Source of the DNA: Iodobacter fluviatilis
GTDB lineage: Bacteria; Pseudomonadota; Gammaproteobacteria; Burkholderiales; Chitinibacteraceae
Length of the DNA stretch: 64,000 nucleotides
Assembly: GCF_004194535.1 (NCBI RefSeq)
Contig: NZ_CP025781.1
Location: forward strand, 4,154,001 to 4,218,000
Reading direction: 5' to 3'
Shown: positions 30,850 through 39,328 of the stretch, piece after piece
Layout of the letters: the number at the start of each line of letters is the position of its first letter
Numbering within the stretch: position 1 is the first letter of the stretch
The notes under the pieces: generated by a model
The model's input: the letters and a program-made list of their open reading frames with translations, nothing else
What the model was told of the DNA's origin: nothing
Database searches by the model: none
Position numbers and translations under genes: made by a program

Positions 30850-31976
30850 GCGCTTTTCTCCCTTTTACCCGCCCAAGCATTGACGAAGAAACCATTAACG
30901 ACGTAGCCAATGTGCTGCGTTCTGGCTGGATTACCAGCGGCCCAAAGGTCAAAGCCTTTGAAGCGGAGCTATCCAGCTACTTTGGTGGCCGACCTGTGCG
31001 TGTGGTTAACTCTGCAACTGGCGGTCAGGAAATCGCCCTGCGTTTAATTGATCTACAGCCGGGCGATGAGGTCATTACCACCCCAATGACTTGGGTTTCA
31101 ACCACAAATGTTGTACTCAATACCGGTGGCAAGCTGGTGCTAGTAGATGTAGATCCGCTGACCCGCAATATTGATTTAGATTTAGTCGAAGCCGCTATTA
31201 CACCACGCACCAAAGCGATCATCCCGATTGATTTAGCGGGCTTACCGGTCGATCGTGATCGCCTCTATGCCATTGCGAATAAACACGGCTTACGCGTAAT
31301 AGAAGACGCAGCACAGGCACAGGGCGCAACTTGGAAAGGGCAAAAAATCGGCAGCTTTGGCGATCTATGCTCGATTTCTTTTCATGCCAATAAAAACATG
31401 ACCACCACCGAAGGTGGCGCTTTGGTGATGAATAACGAAGCCGAGGCGGCGTTATTTGAAAAGTGGCGCTTGCAAGGGGTCACGCGCTTCCCCGACGGCA
31501 GCATGGATGTGGATTTACTCGGCGGAAAATTCAATATGACCGACGTAGCAGCAGCCATCGGACTGGGACAATTAAAGCAGCTGGATGGATTTAATTTCAA
31601 GCGTAAAGAGTTAGCAAAAGCGTATTTCCGTTTGCTAGATCCTGAATTAGGCTTAGAATTGCCGCCCGCCAACTTTGAAGACAGTAACTGGCATATGTTC
31701 CAGCCGCTACTGCCATTGGCAGAAATGGAAATCAGCCGTGGTGAATTTATCGCGCAGATGAAAGAAAAAGGCATAGGCATTGGTGTGCATTACCCAGTGC
31801 TGCATCTATTTAGCTATTACCGAAACTTAGGTTACACGGAAGGCATGTATCCGCACGCGGAGCATATTGGCGCAGCCACTATTACGCTACCGCTCTTCCC
31901 CGCCATGGAAATCGCCGATGTTGAGCGTGTATGCAAAGCACTCAGTGAAGTGATCCGCGCAGCCCGCCCGCTTTAA
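30846..31976 (+). CDS. arnB: UDP-4-amino-4-deoxy-L-arabinose aminotransferase
   Basis: PLP enzyme that aminates UDP-4-keto-arabinose using glutamate. The 376-residue DegT/DnrJ/EryC1/StrS protein shows NSATGGQEIALRL (PLP phosphate site), VIEDAAQAQGA and the PLP lysine Lys183 in SFHANKNMTTTEGG. High match to the ArnB pattern. A short hairpin follows it before arnC. Confidence 0.93.
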   Translation: MSAFLPFTRPSIDEETINDVANVLRSGWITSGPKVKAFEAELSSYFGGRPVRVVNSATGGQEIALRLIDLQPGDEVITTPMTWVSTTNVVLNTGGKLVLVDVDPLTRNIDLDLVEAAITPRTKAIIPIDLAGLPVDRDRLYAIANKHGLRVIEDAAQAQGATWKGQKIGSFGDLCSISFHANKNMTTTEGGALVMNNEAEAALFEKWRLQGVTRFPDGSMDVDLLGGKFNMTDVAAAIGLGQLKQLDGFNFKRKELAKAYFRLLDPELGLELPPANFEDSNWHMFQPLLPLAEMEISRGEFIAQMKEKGIGIGVHYPVLHLFSYYRNLGYTEGMYPHAEHIGAATITLPLFPAMEIADVERVCKALSEVIRAARPL

Positions 31977-31992
31977 ATATTTATTTGCAACA

Positions 31993-32019
31993 AAGCCTGC
32001 TGGCTGTTGGCAGGTTTTT
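31993..32019 (+). terminator. weak hairpin between arnB and arnC
   Basis: AAGCCTGC (31993-32000) pairs with GCAGGTTT (32010-32017, one G-T pair) and runs into five T. It may attenuate rather than end transcription, as arnC continues the pathway 15 bases later. Confidence 0.5.
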
Positions 32020-32033
32020 AGCCAGAGAGATCA

Positions 32034-32990
32034 ATGAATCCCATCGTTTCAGTAGTAATCCCTGTTTACAATGAAGAAGACGGCTTACAAGCGCTGTTTG
32101 ATCGACTGTATCCTGCACTTGACGCATTAAACACGCCTTACGAAATTCTATTTATTAATGATGGCAGCCGCGATCGCTCAGCAGGCATCTTAAGCAGCCA
32201 ATACGACAAGCGCCCAGATGTAACCCGCGTCATTCTGTTTAATGGCAATTTTGGCCAACATCGCGCCATTTTGGCTGGGTTTGAGCATTCACGCGGCGAG
32301 CGCATCGTTACGCTGGATGCCGACTTACAAAACCCACCCGAAGATATCGGCACTTTGCTAGTAGAAATGGATAAGGGCCACGACTATGTTGGCTCGATTC
32401 GTCGTCAGCGCAATGACAGCTGGTGGCGACACATTGCCAGCCGCAGCATGAACAATCTGCGCGAAAAGCTGACCAAAATAAAAATGACCGATCAGGGCTG
32501 CATGCTGCGCGCCTACAGCCGCCGTATTATCGACACCATTAATCAGTGTCAAGAAATGCATACCTTTATCCCTGCGCTGGCTTACTCTTTCTCGCAGAAC
32601 CCAACTGAAGTAGTAGTTGGGCACGAAGAGCGCTTTGCCGGTGAATCTAAATATTCACTGTACAGCTTGATTCGCCTTAATTTTGACTTGATGACCGGCT
32701 TCTCAATCTTGCCTCTACAGTTATTCTCTATGTTGGGGATTTCTGTATCGCTGGGCTCTGGCGCGCTGTTCTTATTGCTGGTCTTACGTCGTATTTTTAT
32801 GGGGCCAGAAGTGGGTGGGCTGTTTACCTTATTCGCCATTGTCTTCTTCCTGATCGGCATCGCCCTATTTGGCATTGGTTTGCTTGGCGAATATATCGGC
32901 CGTATTTATCATGAAGTACGCCAGCGCCCACGTTATTTGATCGCGTCGATATTGCAAAAAGACCCGCTAGAAAAAAAGGATGAAGCGTGA
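32034..32990 (+). CDS. arnC: undecaprenyl-phosphate 4-deoxy-4-formamido-L-arabinose transferase
   Basis: GT2 enzyme that puts formylated Ara4N onto undecaprenyl phosphate at the inner membrane. The 318-residue protein has an N-terminal GT-A domain (SVVIPVYNEEDGLQALFDRL, LDADLQNPPED with the metal-binding DAD) and two C-terminal membrane helices (about 230-300) ending GLLGEYIGRIYHEVR. It overlaps the next gene by four bases. Confidence 0.92.
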   Translation: MNPIVSVVIPVYNEEDGLQALFDRLYPALDALNTPYEILFINDGSRDRSAGILSSQYDKRPDVTRVILFNGNFGQHRAILAGFEHSRGERIVTLDADLQNPPEDIGTLLVEMDKGHDYVGSIRRQRNDSWWRHIASRSMNNLREKLTKIKMTDQGCMLRAYSRRIIDTINQCQEMHTFIPALAYSFSQNPTEVVVGHEERFAGESKYSLYSLIRLNFDLMTGFSILPLQLFSMLGISVSLGSGALFLLLVLRRIFMGPEVGGLFTLFAIVFFLIGIALFGIGLLGEYIGRIYHEVRQRPRYLIASILQKDPLEKKDEA

Positions 32991-33919
32991 AATCTGCCGT
33001 TGTTTTTGCCTATCACAATGTTGGCGTGCGCTGCATCAAGGCACTACTCGCCGCAGGCATTGAAATCAAGCTCATTGTGACGCATCAAGACAATCCAAAT
33101 GAGAACATCTGGTTTAGCTCGGTCGCACAATTAGCGGCAGATTACGCCATCCCCTACATCACACCAGATGACCCAAACACGGTGGAAGTTGAGGCAAAGA
33201 TTGCGGCACTAAACGTTGATTTTCTGTTCTCGTTTTATTATCGCAATATGCTAAAAGAAGCTTTACTTGCCGCGCCCAAAAGCGGTGCGTTTAATATGCA
33301 CGGCTCTTTGCTGCCAAAATACCGTGGCCGCGTGCCGATCAACTGGGCAATTATCAATGGTGAAACCCAAACCGGCGCAACGCTGCATGTAATGAATATC
33401 AAGCCAGATAACGGCCCGATTGTAGCGCAACAAGCCGTGCCAATTTTTCCTGACGATACGGCACAAGAAGTATTTGAAAAAGTCACCGTGGCTGCGGAAA
33501 TGTGCCTAAGCCATGCGTTGCCTAGGCTTATTGCTGGAAACACTGATTTTAAGCAGCAAGATTTAAGTCAGGGCGCTTACTATGGTGGCCGTACAGCCAA
33601 AGACGGGCAGATAGACTGGCAAAAAAACGCAAAAGACATCCATAATTTGGTGCGTGCGGTAACCGTGCCTTATCCGGGTGCATTTAGTGACATTGGTGGA
33701 AAAAGGTTGATTGTCTGGCGTACACGGCAAATATTCACAAGCCAGACGACAGAGATCGAACCCATTACGCCGCTCATGTATGCTGATGGCAAACAAATCA
33801 TCCTGCTTTGCAGCGATGGTGCGGCACTTTTAGTGCTGCATGCAGAGTTCGCAGGGGAAACGCTAACGGGTGAGAATTTCATTCATCACTTTGGCGCATC
33901 TTCAATAGATTTACATTAA
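32987..33919 (+). CDS. UDP-Ara4N formyltransferase, stand-alone (ArnA N-domain)
   Basis: Transfers formyl from 10-formyl-tetrahydrofolate to UDP-Ara4N. The 310-residue protein matches the N-terminal domain of E. coli ArnA: catalytic Asn103, His105 in AFNMHGSLLPKYRG and Asp141 in IKPDNGPIV. E. coli ArnA is one bifunctional 660-residue chain; here the two activities are separate genes, 18 bases apart. It overlaps arnC by four bases. Confidence 0.9.
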   Translation: MKSAVVFAYHNVGVRCIKALLAAGIEIKLIVTHQDNPNENIWFSSVAQLAADYAIPYITPDDPNTVEVEAKIAALNVDFLFSFYYRNMLKEALLAAPKSGAFNMHGSLLPKYRGRVPINWAIINGETQTGATLHVMNIKPDNGPIVAQQAVPIFPDDTAQEVFEKVTVAAEMCLSHALPRLIAGNTDFKQQDLSQGAYYGGRTAKDGQIDWQKNAKDIHNLVRAVTVPYPGAFSDIGGKRLIVWRTRQIFTSQTTEIEPITPLMYADGKQIILLCSDGAALLVLHAEFAGETLTGENFIHHFGASSIDLH

Positions 33920-33937
33920 TACCTCCGGGAAAACAAA

Positions 33938-34981
33938 ATGAAAAAAGTCCTCATCCTTGGCGTAAATGGTTTTATCGGCCATCACTTATCCAAACATATC
34001 CTTGAAAATACCGATTGGGAAATTTTTGGGATGGATATGTACAGCGATAAAGTTTCTGAATTTATGGATAACAAACGCTTTCACTTTTTTGAAGGCGATA
34101 TCACCATTAATCAAGAATGGATTGAATACCACGTTAAAAAATGTGATGTGGTTCTGCCATTAGTCGCTATTGCAACACCTGCGACCTATGTACAAGCGCC
34201 ACTGCGCGTATTTGAATTGGATTTTGAAGCGAATCTGCCAATTATCAAATGGTGTGTAAAGTACAAAAAACGCGTGGTATTCCCTTCTACATCTGAAGTT
34301 TACGGCATGTGTGAAGACGAAGCGTTTGACCCAGAAGAATCCAATATGGTGTACGGCCCGATCAGCAAACCACGTTGGATCTACGCTTGCTCTAAGCAGC
34401 TAATGGATCGTGTAATTGCAGCTTACGGCCAGCAAGAAGGCTTGGATTACACCCTATTCCGCCCATTTAACTGGATTGGCGCAGGCTTAGATAGCATCCA
34501 CACCCCAAAAGAAGGCTCTAGCCGTGTGATTACCCAATTCTTGGGTCATATCGTTCGTGGCGAGCCAATCAAACTGGTGGATGGCGGCGCACAAAAACGG
34601 GCGTTCACCTACATCACCGACGGCATCGAAGCGCTGGTTAAGATTATCGATAATAAAGACGGCAAAGCCACCCGCCAGATTTACAACATCGGTAACCCAG
34701 TCAACAACTACTCAGTACGTGAGCTTTCAACCATGATGCTGGATCTGGCTAAAACCTATCCTGAATACGCAGAAATGGCTGCCAAAGTGACTGTTCTAGA
34801 AACGACCTCTGGCGAGTACTACGGCAAGGGTTACCAAGACGTACAAAACCGTGTGCCTAAAATCGACAATACCAAGGCCGACCTGAATTGGGCTCCAAGC
34901 ACCACTATGGAAGACTCCTTGCGCGGCATTTTTGATGCTTACAAAGATCAAGTTGCTGCAGCGCGTGAATTGGTTAATTAA
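33938..34981 (+). CDS. arnA: UDP-glucuronate decarboxylase, stand-alone (ArnA C-domain)
   Basis: Oxidatively decarboxylates UDP-glucuronate to UDP-4-keto-arabinose with NAD. The 347-residue SDR protein starts KKVLILGVNGFIGHHLSKHI, has PSTSEVYGMCEDE and the Y-x3-K pair in RWIYACSKQLMDR, all as in the C-terminal domain of ArnA. It lacks the formyltransferase domain, which the previous gene supplies. Symbol given for the domain match. Last gene of the operon. Confidence 0.9.
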   Translation: MKKVLILGVNGFIGHHLSKHILENTDWEIFGMDMYSDKVSEFMDNKRFHFFEGDITINQEWIEYHVKKCDVVLPLVAIATPATYVQAPLRVFELDFEANLPIIKWCVKYKKRVVFPSTSEVYGMCEDEAFDPEESNMVYGPISKPRWIYACSKQLMDRVIAAYGQQEGLDYTLFRPFNWIGAGLDSIHTPKEGSSRVITQFLGHIVRGEPIKLVDGGAQKRAFTYITDGIEALVKIIDNKDGKATRQIYNIGNPVNNYSVRELSTMMLDLAKTYPEYAEMAAKVTVLETTSGEYYGKGYQDVQNRVPKIDNTKADLNWAPSTTMEDSLRGIFDAYKDQVAAARELVN

Positions 34982-35017
34982 TTCCCGCGTACTTGTATAA
35001 GAAAAGTCACGCACACC

Positions 35018-35185
35018 CTAGCAGCCTGTCGGACTTAAGCGATCGTAGCGAGGGAAAGACCGGTTTGAGACAGATTTCGCGGGTTTTTGAGACGAATAGC
35101 TGGCTATTCAACGAGAAAATGCGTGAAACATGGCCAAATCCGGCTTTTCCGTAGCAGATCAGTCTTAAGTCCGACAGGCTGTTAG
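35018..35185. repeat. inverted-repeat (MITE-like) element family 1, intact copy B
   Basis: A 168-bp element with 22-bp terminal inverted repeats beginning CTAGCAGCCTGTCGGACTT (35018) and ending CCGACAGGCTGTTAG (35185), one mismatch. A small internal hairpin GAATAGCTGGCTATTC is centred near 35105. No coding capacity. Copies A (3719-4018) and C (50346-50506) share the ends or core. Confidence 0.8.
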
Positions 35186-35188
35186 TAA

Positions 35189-35233
35189 ACCCCATTAAGA
35201 ATGCGGCCTTCGAGGCCGCATTCTTAATGGGGT
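35189..35233. repeat. perfect 21-bp hairpin after the arn operon
   Basis: ACCCCATTAAGAATGCGGCC... (35189-35209) and its exact complement (35213-35233) with loop TCG. No U-tract follows on either strand, so it may block exonucleases or end transcription with help. The region 34982-35369 otherwise has only the repeat B and no supported gene; a 29-codon minus-strand frame with CDDVCPRGATCEVDY (about 35256-35345) may be debris. Confidence 0.8.
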
Positions 35234-35369
35234 AAATAAACGAACCGGCAAACTATTCTATAAAACTACCGTTGCTATCATTGGCGTAATCAACTTCGCA
35301 AGTGGCCCCACGTGGACAAACATCATCGCAGTCCTCAAAAAAACGCTACTCAAACCTACTTTTCTGTTA

Positions 35370-36104
35370 TCAAACTAATATAGCTCGAGCCAGTCGGTTT
35401 TTTTCGCGTTGCATTTCACTCAGACTGATGCCCACAAAACCCAAATGTTGTTCACTGGCTAATTTTGCAGCCTCCGGCTTGGCGGCACAAATCGCCTCAT
35501 AAATGCCCTTATGCTGTTCAAAAATATGATTGCGCGTCTCTTGCCGTTGATAAAGGCCGCTGATATTCAGCAATAAACTGCGCTCTAGCAAGACACATAA
35601 GCCCTTCATCATCTGATAAAACACCACATTATGGCTGGCCTGAGCAATCGCCAAATGGAACTGCACATCGGCTTCAGCCTCATCCTGCCTATCGTCTTTT
35701 TCATGCGCCAAACTCAGCGCCGTAAAACATTCAGTCAGTCGAGCCAAATCATGTTCATCGGCACGTAAAGCGGCAAACCAAGCACAGGCACCTTCAATCG
35801 TGGTGCGATATTCCAGCAAATCCTGCCGAGCCTCTGGGTGCCCTTCCAACAAGGTATGCAAGGGATCAGAAAACGAAACCCCCATATTGTGGCAAATATA
35901 GTGCCCCCCCCCTTGTCGACTATCAATTAAACCTTTGGCCGATAATTTTTGAATCACCTCGCGAATACTAGGTCGAGAGACCTGAAACCGCTCGGCCAAG
36001 GTGCGTTCCGGCGGTAGTTTTTCTCCGGCTTTAAGTTGTCCATCGAGCATCATGGCCTCCAATTCTTGCATCACTAGATCTGCAACCCTTGGTGTTTTTC
36101 GCAT
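35370..36104 (-). CDS. lldR: FadR-subfamily GntR regulator of lactate genes (LldR-like)
   Basis: A 244-residue repressor. The N-terminal winged helix (about 5-75) includes LPPERTLAERFQVSRPSIREV; the C-terminal FCD domain (about 90-235) has the metal-ligand pattern (HDLARL, FHLAIAQASHN, EQHKGIYEAI). It is divergent from lutABC-lldP, and two TTGGT-N3-ACCAA sites lie between them. A run of nine G in the coding strand (C at 35903-35911) encodes the GGG of SRQGGGHY; the frame is intact here. Confidence 0.87.
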   Translation of the reverse strand: MRKTPRVADLVMQELEAMMLDGQLKAGEKLPPERTLAERFQVSRPSIREVIQKLSAKGLIDSRQGGGHYICHNMGVSFSDPLHTLLEGHPEARQDLLEYRTTIEGACAWFAALRADEHDLARLTECFTALSLAHEKDDRQDEAEADVQFHLAIAQASHNVVFYQMMKGLCVLLERSLLLNISGLYQRQETRNHIFEQHKGIYEAICAAKPEAAKLASEQHLGFVGISLSEMQREKNRLARAILV

Positions 36105-36118
36105 TATTCCAGCCTCTA

Positions 36119-36133
36119 TTTGGTATGACCAAT
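36119..36133. promoter_or_regulatory. LldR operator 1
   Basis: Perfect palindrome TTGGTATGACCAA at 36120-36132, just before the lldR start. FadR-subfamily lactate regulators bind TTGGT-N3-ACCAA; position suggests autoregulation. Confidence 0.7.
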
Positions 36134-36379
36134 TTATTTAATCATAGTGTATTGATACTGTAAGCATGTTTATTTCAGCATAAACCAGACCAGTTATCCG
36201 CTCATCGCAGCATTGTCATTCGCACTATAATCACGAAAAAAAGCATAAACACCAACAAATACCTTTATTTTTGGTGAAAATTTACTGCATTGCAATGCAT
36301 ACCAGTTCAATTTACCTGCGGATTACCCACATATTGACCCTCATAAACTTGGTAGTACCTTAGTAAGAGCAAGATTTAT

Positions 36380-36394
36380 CTTGGTCTTACCAAT
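36380..36394. promoter_or_regulatory. LldR operator 2
   Basis: Perfect palindrome TTGGTCTTACCAA at 36381-36393, 15 bases before the lutA start. A third, imperfect site TTGGTAGTACCTT lies near 36349. Two sites about 260 bases apart would allow looping, as described for lldPRD in E. coli. Confidence 0.72.
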
Positions 36395-36408
36395 TTCATG
36401 GCGGACAT

Positions 36409-37173
36409 ATGCATAGCAACTCATCGATCTCTCTGTTTGGCACTTGTGTAGTGGATCTTTTTTTTCCACAAGCCGGAATGAGCGCGCTAAAAATTTTAGA
36501 GCGCGAAGGCATTCAAGTGAATTATCCACAAGCGCAAAGCTGCTGTGGTCAACCCGCGTATACCTCGGGCTATTCGGATGAAGCGCGCCGCGTGGCTCTC
36601 GCACAAATTGCGGCATTTCCGGGCGAAGACCCGATTGTGGTTTTATCCGGCTCCTGTGCCGGCATGATGAAACACCATTACCCTACCTTGTTCCAAGGAA
36701 TGCCCGAAGAAGAAATCGTGCGGCAGTTTTCTAAACGGATTATTGAATTCACGGCCTATCTGCTTGAGGTGTTGAATATTGAGCTTCATGATCTTGGCCC
36801 CGCCGAAAGCGTTGCTTTGCATACCTCTTGCACGGCTCGCCGTGAGATGGGCACTTTGCAAAATGGCCGCGAGCTACTGCGACGTCTCGATAAAATCGAC
36901 TTAAAAACACACGATCACGAATCCGAATGCTGCGGTTTTGGCGGAACTTTTTCCGTGCGCCACCCCGATATTTCGGCAGCCATGGTGCAAGATAAAACGG
37001 CAGCCCTGCGCCAATGTGGCGCAAGCAAAGTCATTAGCGCAGATTGCGGCTGTTTACTAAATATCACCGGCGCACTGCAAAAACAGCAAGCTCACCCCGA
37101 AAACAAAACAGCCTTTGCTGGCCTGCATATCGCCGAATTAATCTGGCAGCGCACAGGTGGCAAGTCACAATGA
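36409..37173 (+). CDS. lldE: lactate utilisation protein LutA/LldE
   Basis: Subunit of the iron-sulfur L-lactate oxidase LutABC/LldEFG, which feeds electrons from lactate to the respiratory chain. The 254-residue protein has two CCG-type cysteine clusters (QSCCGQPAYTSG and ESECCGFGGTFS) for cofactor binding. Operator 2 lies just upstream. The next gene starts within its stop (ATGA). Confidence 0.93.
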   Translation: MHSNSSISLFGTCVVDLFFPQAGMSALKILEREGIQVNYPQAQSCCGQPAYTSGYSDEARRVALAQIAAFPGEDPIVVLSGSCAGMMKHHYPTLFQGMPEEEIVRQFSKRIIEFTAYLLEVLNIELHDLGPAESVALHTSCTARREMGTLQNGRELLRRLDKIDLKTHDHESECCGFGGTFSVRHPDISAAMVQDKTAALRQCGASKVISADCGCLLNITGALQKQQAHPENKTAFAGLHIAELIWQRTGGKSQ

Positions 37174-38603
37174 AAACTGAAATCTTGCATAATTTTACGT
37201 CGCGTAGCCGCGCAGCTACAGCCGATGAAGCACAAAGGGGCAAATTTCGCTCAGCAATGGATTTTCTAATTGCCAAGCGTGCAGCTCAGTTTCCCGACCC
37301 CACCGAATGGGCGGAGCTACGTGAATCTGGCCAGCAAATTCGCCAGCGCGCTCTCGCCTATCTACCCAAACTACTCGTTCAATTCGAGCAAAAAGCACAG
37401 CAAAATGGCATGACCGTACATTGGGCAGAAACACCGCTAGAAGCCAATCAGATTATTCATGGCATTTTGCAGCGACAACAGGTGCGCACACTGATCAAGG
37501 GCAAATCCATGGTCAGCGAAGAAATCGAACTAAATCAATACCTACAGGCCCACAGTATTCAGGCTCTGGAATCGGATATGGGTGAATTTATTGTCCAGAT
37601 GGCGGATGAAAAACCGTCACACATCATCATGCCTGCGATCCATAAATCCAAACAAGAAATTGCTGCGCTATTTGCCGCAGAAATAGACGACACCCCCTAT
37701 ACCGAAGACGTGGACGAACTCATCCAAATTGGCAGACAGGCATTGCGCCAGCAGTTTTTTAATGCCGATGCGGGCTTATCTGGCGTGAACTTTGCAATCG
37801 CCGAAACCGGCACGCTTTGCCTCGTTGAAAATGAAGGCAATGGCCGCTTAAGCACCAGTTGCCCCCGCGTGCATATTGCCATTACCGGCATTGAAAAGAT
37901 GTTAGAAAACCTCGCCGACCTGCCGACTTTACTCACTTTGCTAACCCGATCTGCTACTGGGCAACCCATTACCACTTATGTGAATTTGATTTCTGGCCCG
38001 CGCCGCGCCGATGAACAAGACGGCCCAGAGGAAGTACATATTGTGCTGTTGGATAATGGCCGCAGCCAAGCCTATGCCGATGTACAGCTACGGCAAACGC
38101 TGCAATGTATACGCTGTGGGGCCTGCATGAACCACTGCCCGGTTTACACGCGGATTGGCGGCCATGCCTATGGCACCACTTATCCTGGGCCGATTGGCTC
38201 GATTATCTCGCCCCATTTACTCGGCTTAGCAGAAACACGCGATTTGCCATCGGCCTCTACGCTGTGCGGGGCCTGCGGCGATGTGTGCCCCGTCAAAATA
38301 CCGATTCCTGAACTGTTGCTGCGCCTACGGGTTGAAAACGTAACTCGCGCGGGAACAAAAGATCACCCAGCAGTGATGCGTGGTCAGGGAGCCAAATATC
38401 GCTTAAGTGAAAAATTAGCTTGGCAGGCATGGAGCTTACTCAATACTACGCCAGCGCTGTATTTGGCATCCCGTCGCAGCGCTGCGGGTTTGCGGCATCT
38501 AATCCCTTCCGTTAAAGCTTGGACACAGGCGCGAGTCATGCCAAAAATCGCACCGCAATCCTTGCATGAGCTCATCAAAGCCCATCAGGAGCAAAAATCA
38601 TGA
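37170..38603 (+). CDS. lldF: lactate utilisation iron-sulfur protein LutB/LldF
   Basis: Second LutABC subunit. The 477-residue protein (start MKTEILHNFTSRS at the ATGA overlap; a frame 42 codons longer is rejected) has an N-terminal LUD domain (about 60-300) and two 4Fe-4S motifs, CIRCGACMNHCPVY and CGACGDVCPVKIP. Ends within the start of lutC, again overlapping by four bases. Confidence 0.94.
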   Translation: MKTEILHNFTSRSRAATADEAQRGKFRSAMDFLIAKRAAQFPDPTEWAELRESGQQIRQRALAYLPKLLVQFEQKAQQNGMTVHWAETPLEANQIIHGILQRQQVRTLIKGKSMVSEEIELNQYLQAHSIQALESDMGEFIVQMADEKPSHIIMPAIHKSKQEIAALFAAEIDDTPYTEDVDELIQIGRQALRQQFFNADAGLSGVNFAIAETGTLCLVENEGNGRLSTSCPRVHIAITGIEKMLENLADLPTLLTLLTRSATGQPITTYVNLISGPRRADEQDGPEEVHIVLLDNGRSQAYADVQLRQTLQCIRCGACMNHCPVYTRIGGHAYGTTYPGPIGSIISPHLLGLAETRDLPSASTLCGACGDVCPVKIPIPELLLRLRVENVTRAGTKDHPAVMRGQGAKYRLSEKLAWQAWSLLNTTPALYLASRRSAAGLRHLIPSVKAWTQARVMPKIAPQSLHELIKAHQEQKS

Positions 38604-39250
38604 GCGCCCGCGCCCATATTCTCGCCAAACTCACGGCTAGCCATGATCAACCAGGCTGGCCCGCTCCAGTTGCTCTAAAAACCAATCCGCCACGCACTAT
38701 CAACGCGGCAGACCAACTGGCCCAGCTAAAAACAATGATGGCAGCCGCACATACCGAAATCCATGAAGTCAGTAGCGAGAACTGGCCTGAGAAAGTGGCA
38801 GAACTTACTCAGGCCAAAAATCTAAACAATTTGCTAATTGCCCCAAAAACTGCGCTGGGCAAGCAATTGCAAGCGCAGTGGCCAGTAGATGGTGTAACTT
38901 TGAAATACGATTTACACCATTCCGGCGGAAAAGAAGAGCTGTTTTTTTCTGTTGATGCGGCTTTAACTAGCTGCCGCTCGGCCATTGCTGAAACCGGCTC
39001 CTTGGTACTGTGGCCATCTCCTGCCGAGCCTAGGCTAATGAGCTTGGTGCCACCGGTGCACTTTGTGTTACTGGATGCCCATAATATTTACCCTTCTCTC
39101 ACCGAAGTGATGCAGGCAGAAAACTGGGCCGCCGCTATGCCCAGCAATGCTTTGCTGATCTCCGGCCCATCCAAAACCGCAGATATTCAACAAACCCTCG
39201 CTTATGGCGCACACGGCCCTAAGGAGCTGGTTTTGCTGATTATGGTTTAA
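38600..39250 (+). CDS. lldG: lactate utilisation protein LutC/LldG
   Basis: Third subunit, 216 residues, with a LUD domain (about 60-210) marked by SCRSAIAETGSLVLWPS and PRLMSLVPPVHFVLL. No Fe-S motif, as usual for LutC. Cytoplasmic. The three genes overlap in a row, so the complex is made together. Confidence 0.92.
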   Translation: MSARAHILAKLTASHDQPGWPAPVALKTNPPRTINAADQLAQLKTMMAAAHTEIHEVSSENWPEKVAELTQAKNLNNLLIAPKTALGKQLQAQWPVDGVTLKYDLHHSGGKEELFFSVDAALTSCRSAIAETGSLVLWPSPAEPRLMSLVPPVHFVLLDAHNIYPSLTEVMQAENWAAAMPSNALLISGPSKTADIQQTLAYGAHGPKELVLLIMV

Positions 39251-39328
39251 CGATTGCCTACCTGTAAAAACACCTAGCTACAGAAATCGCTGTGGCTAGG
39301 TTCATCGACGTATCAAGGAGTATTCATC

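Noticed and set aside
36120-36393. The TTGGT-N3-ACCAA palindromes as mobile-element ends
   Set aside because: Their position at divergent lactate genes with a FadR-type regulator explains them better as operators.
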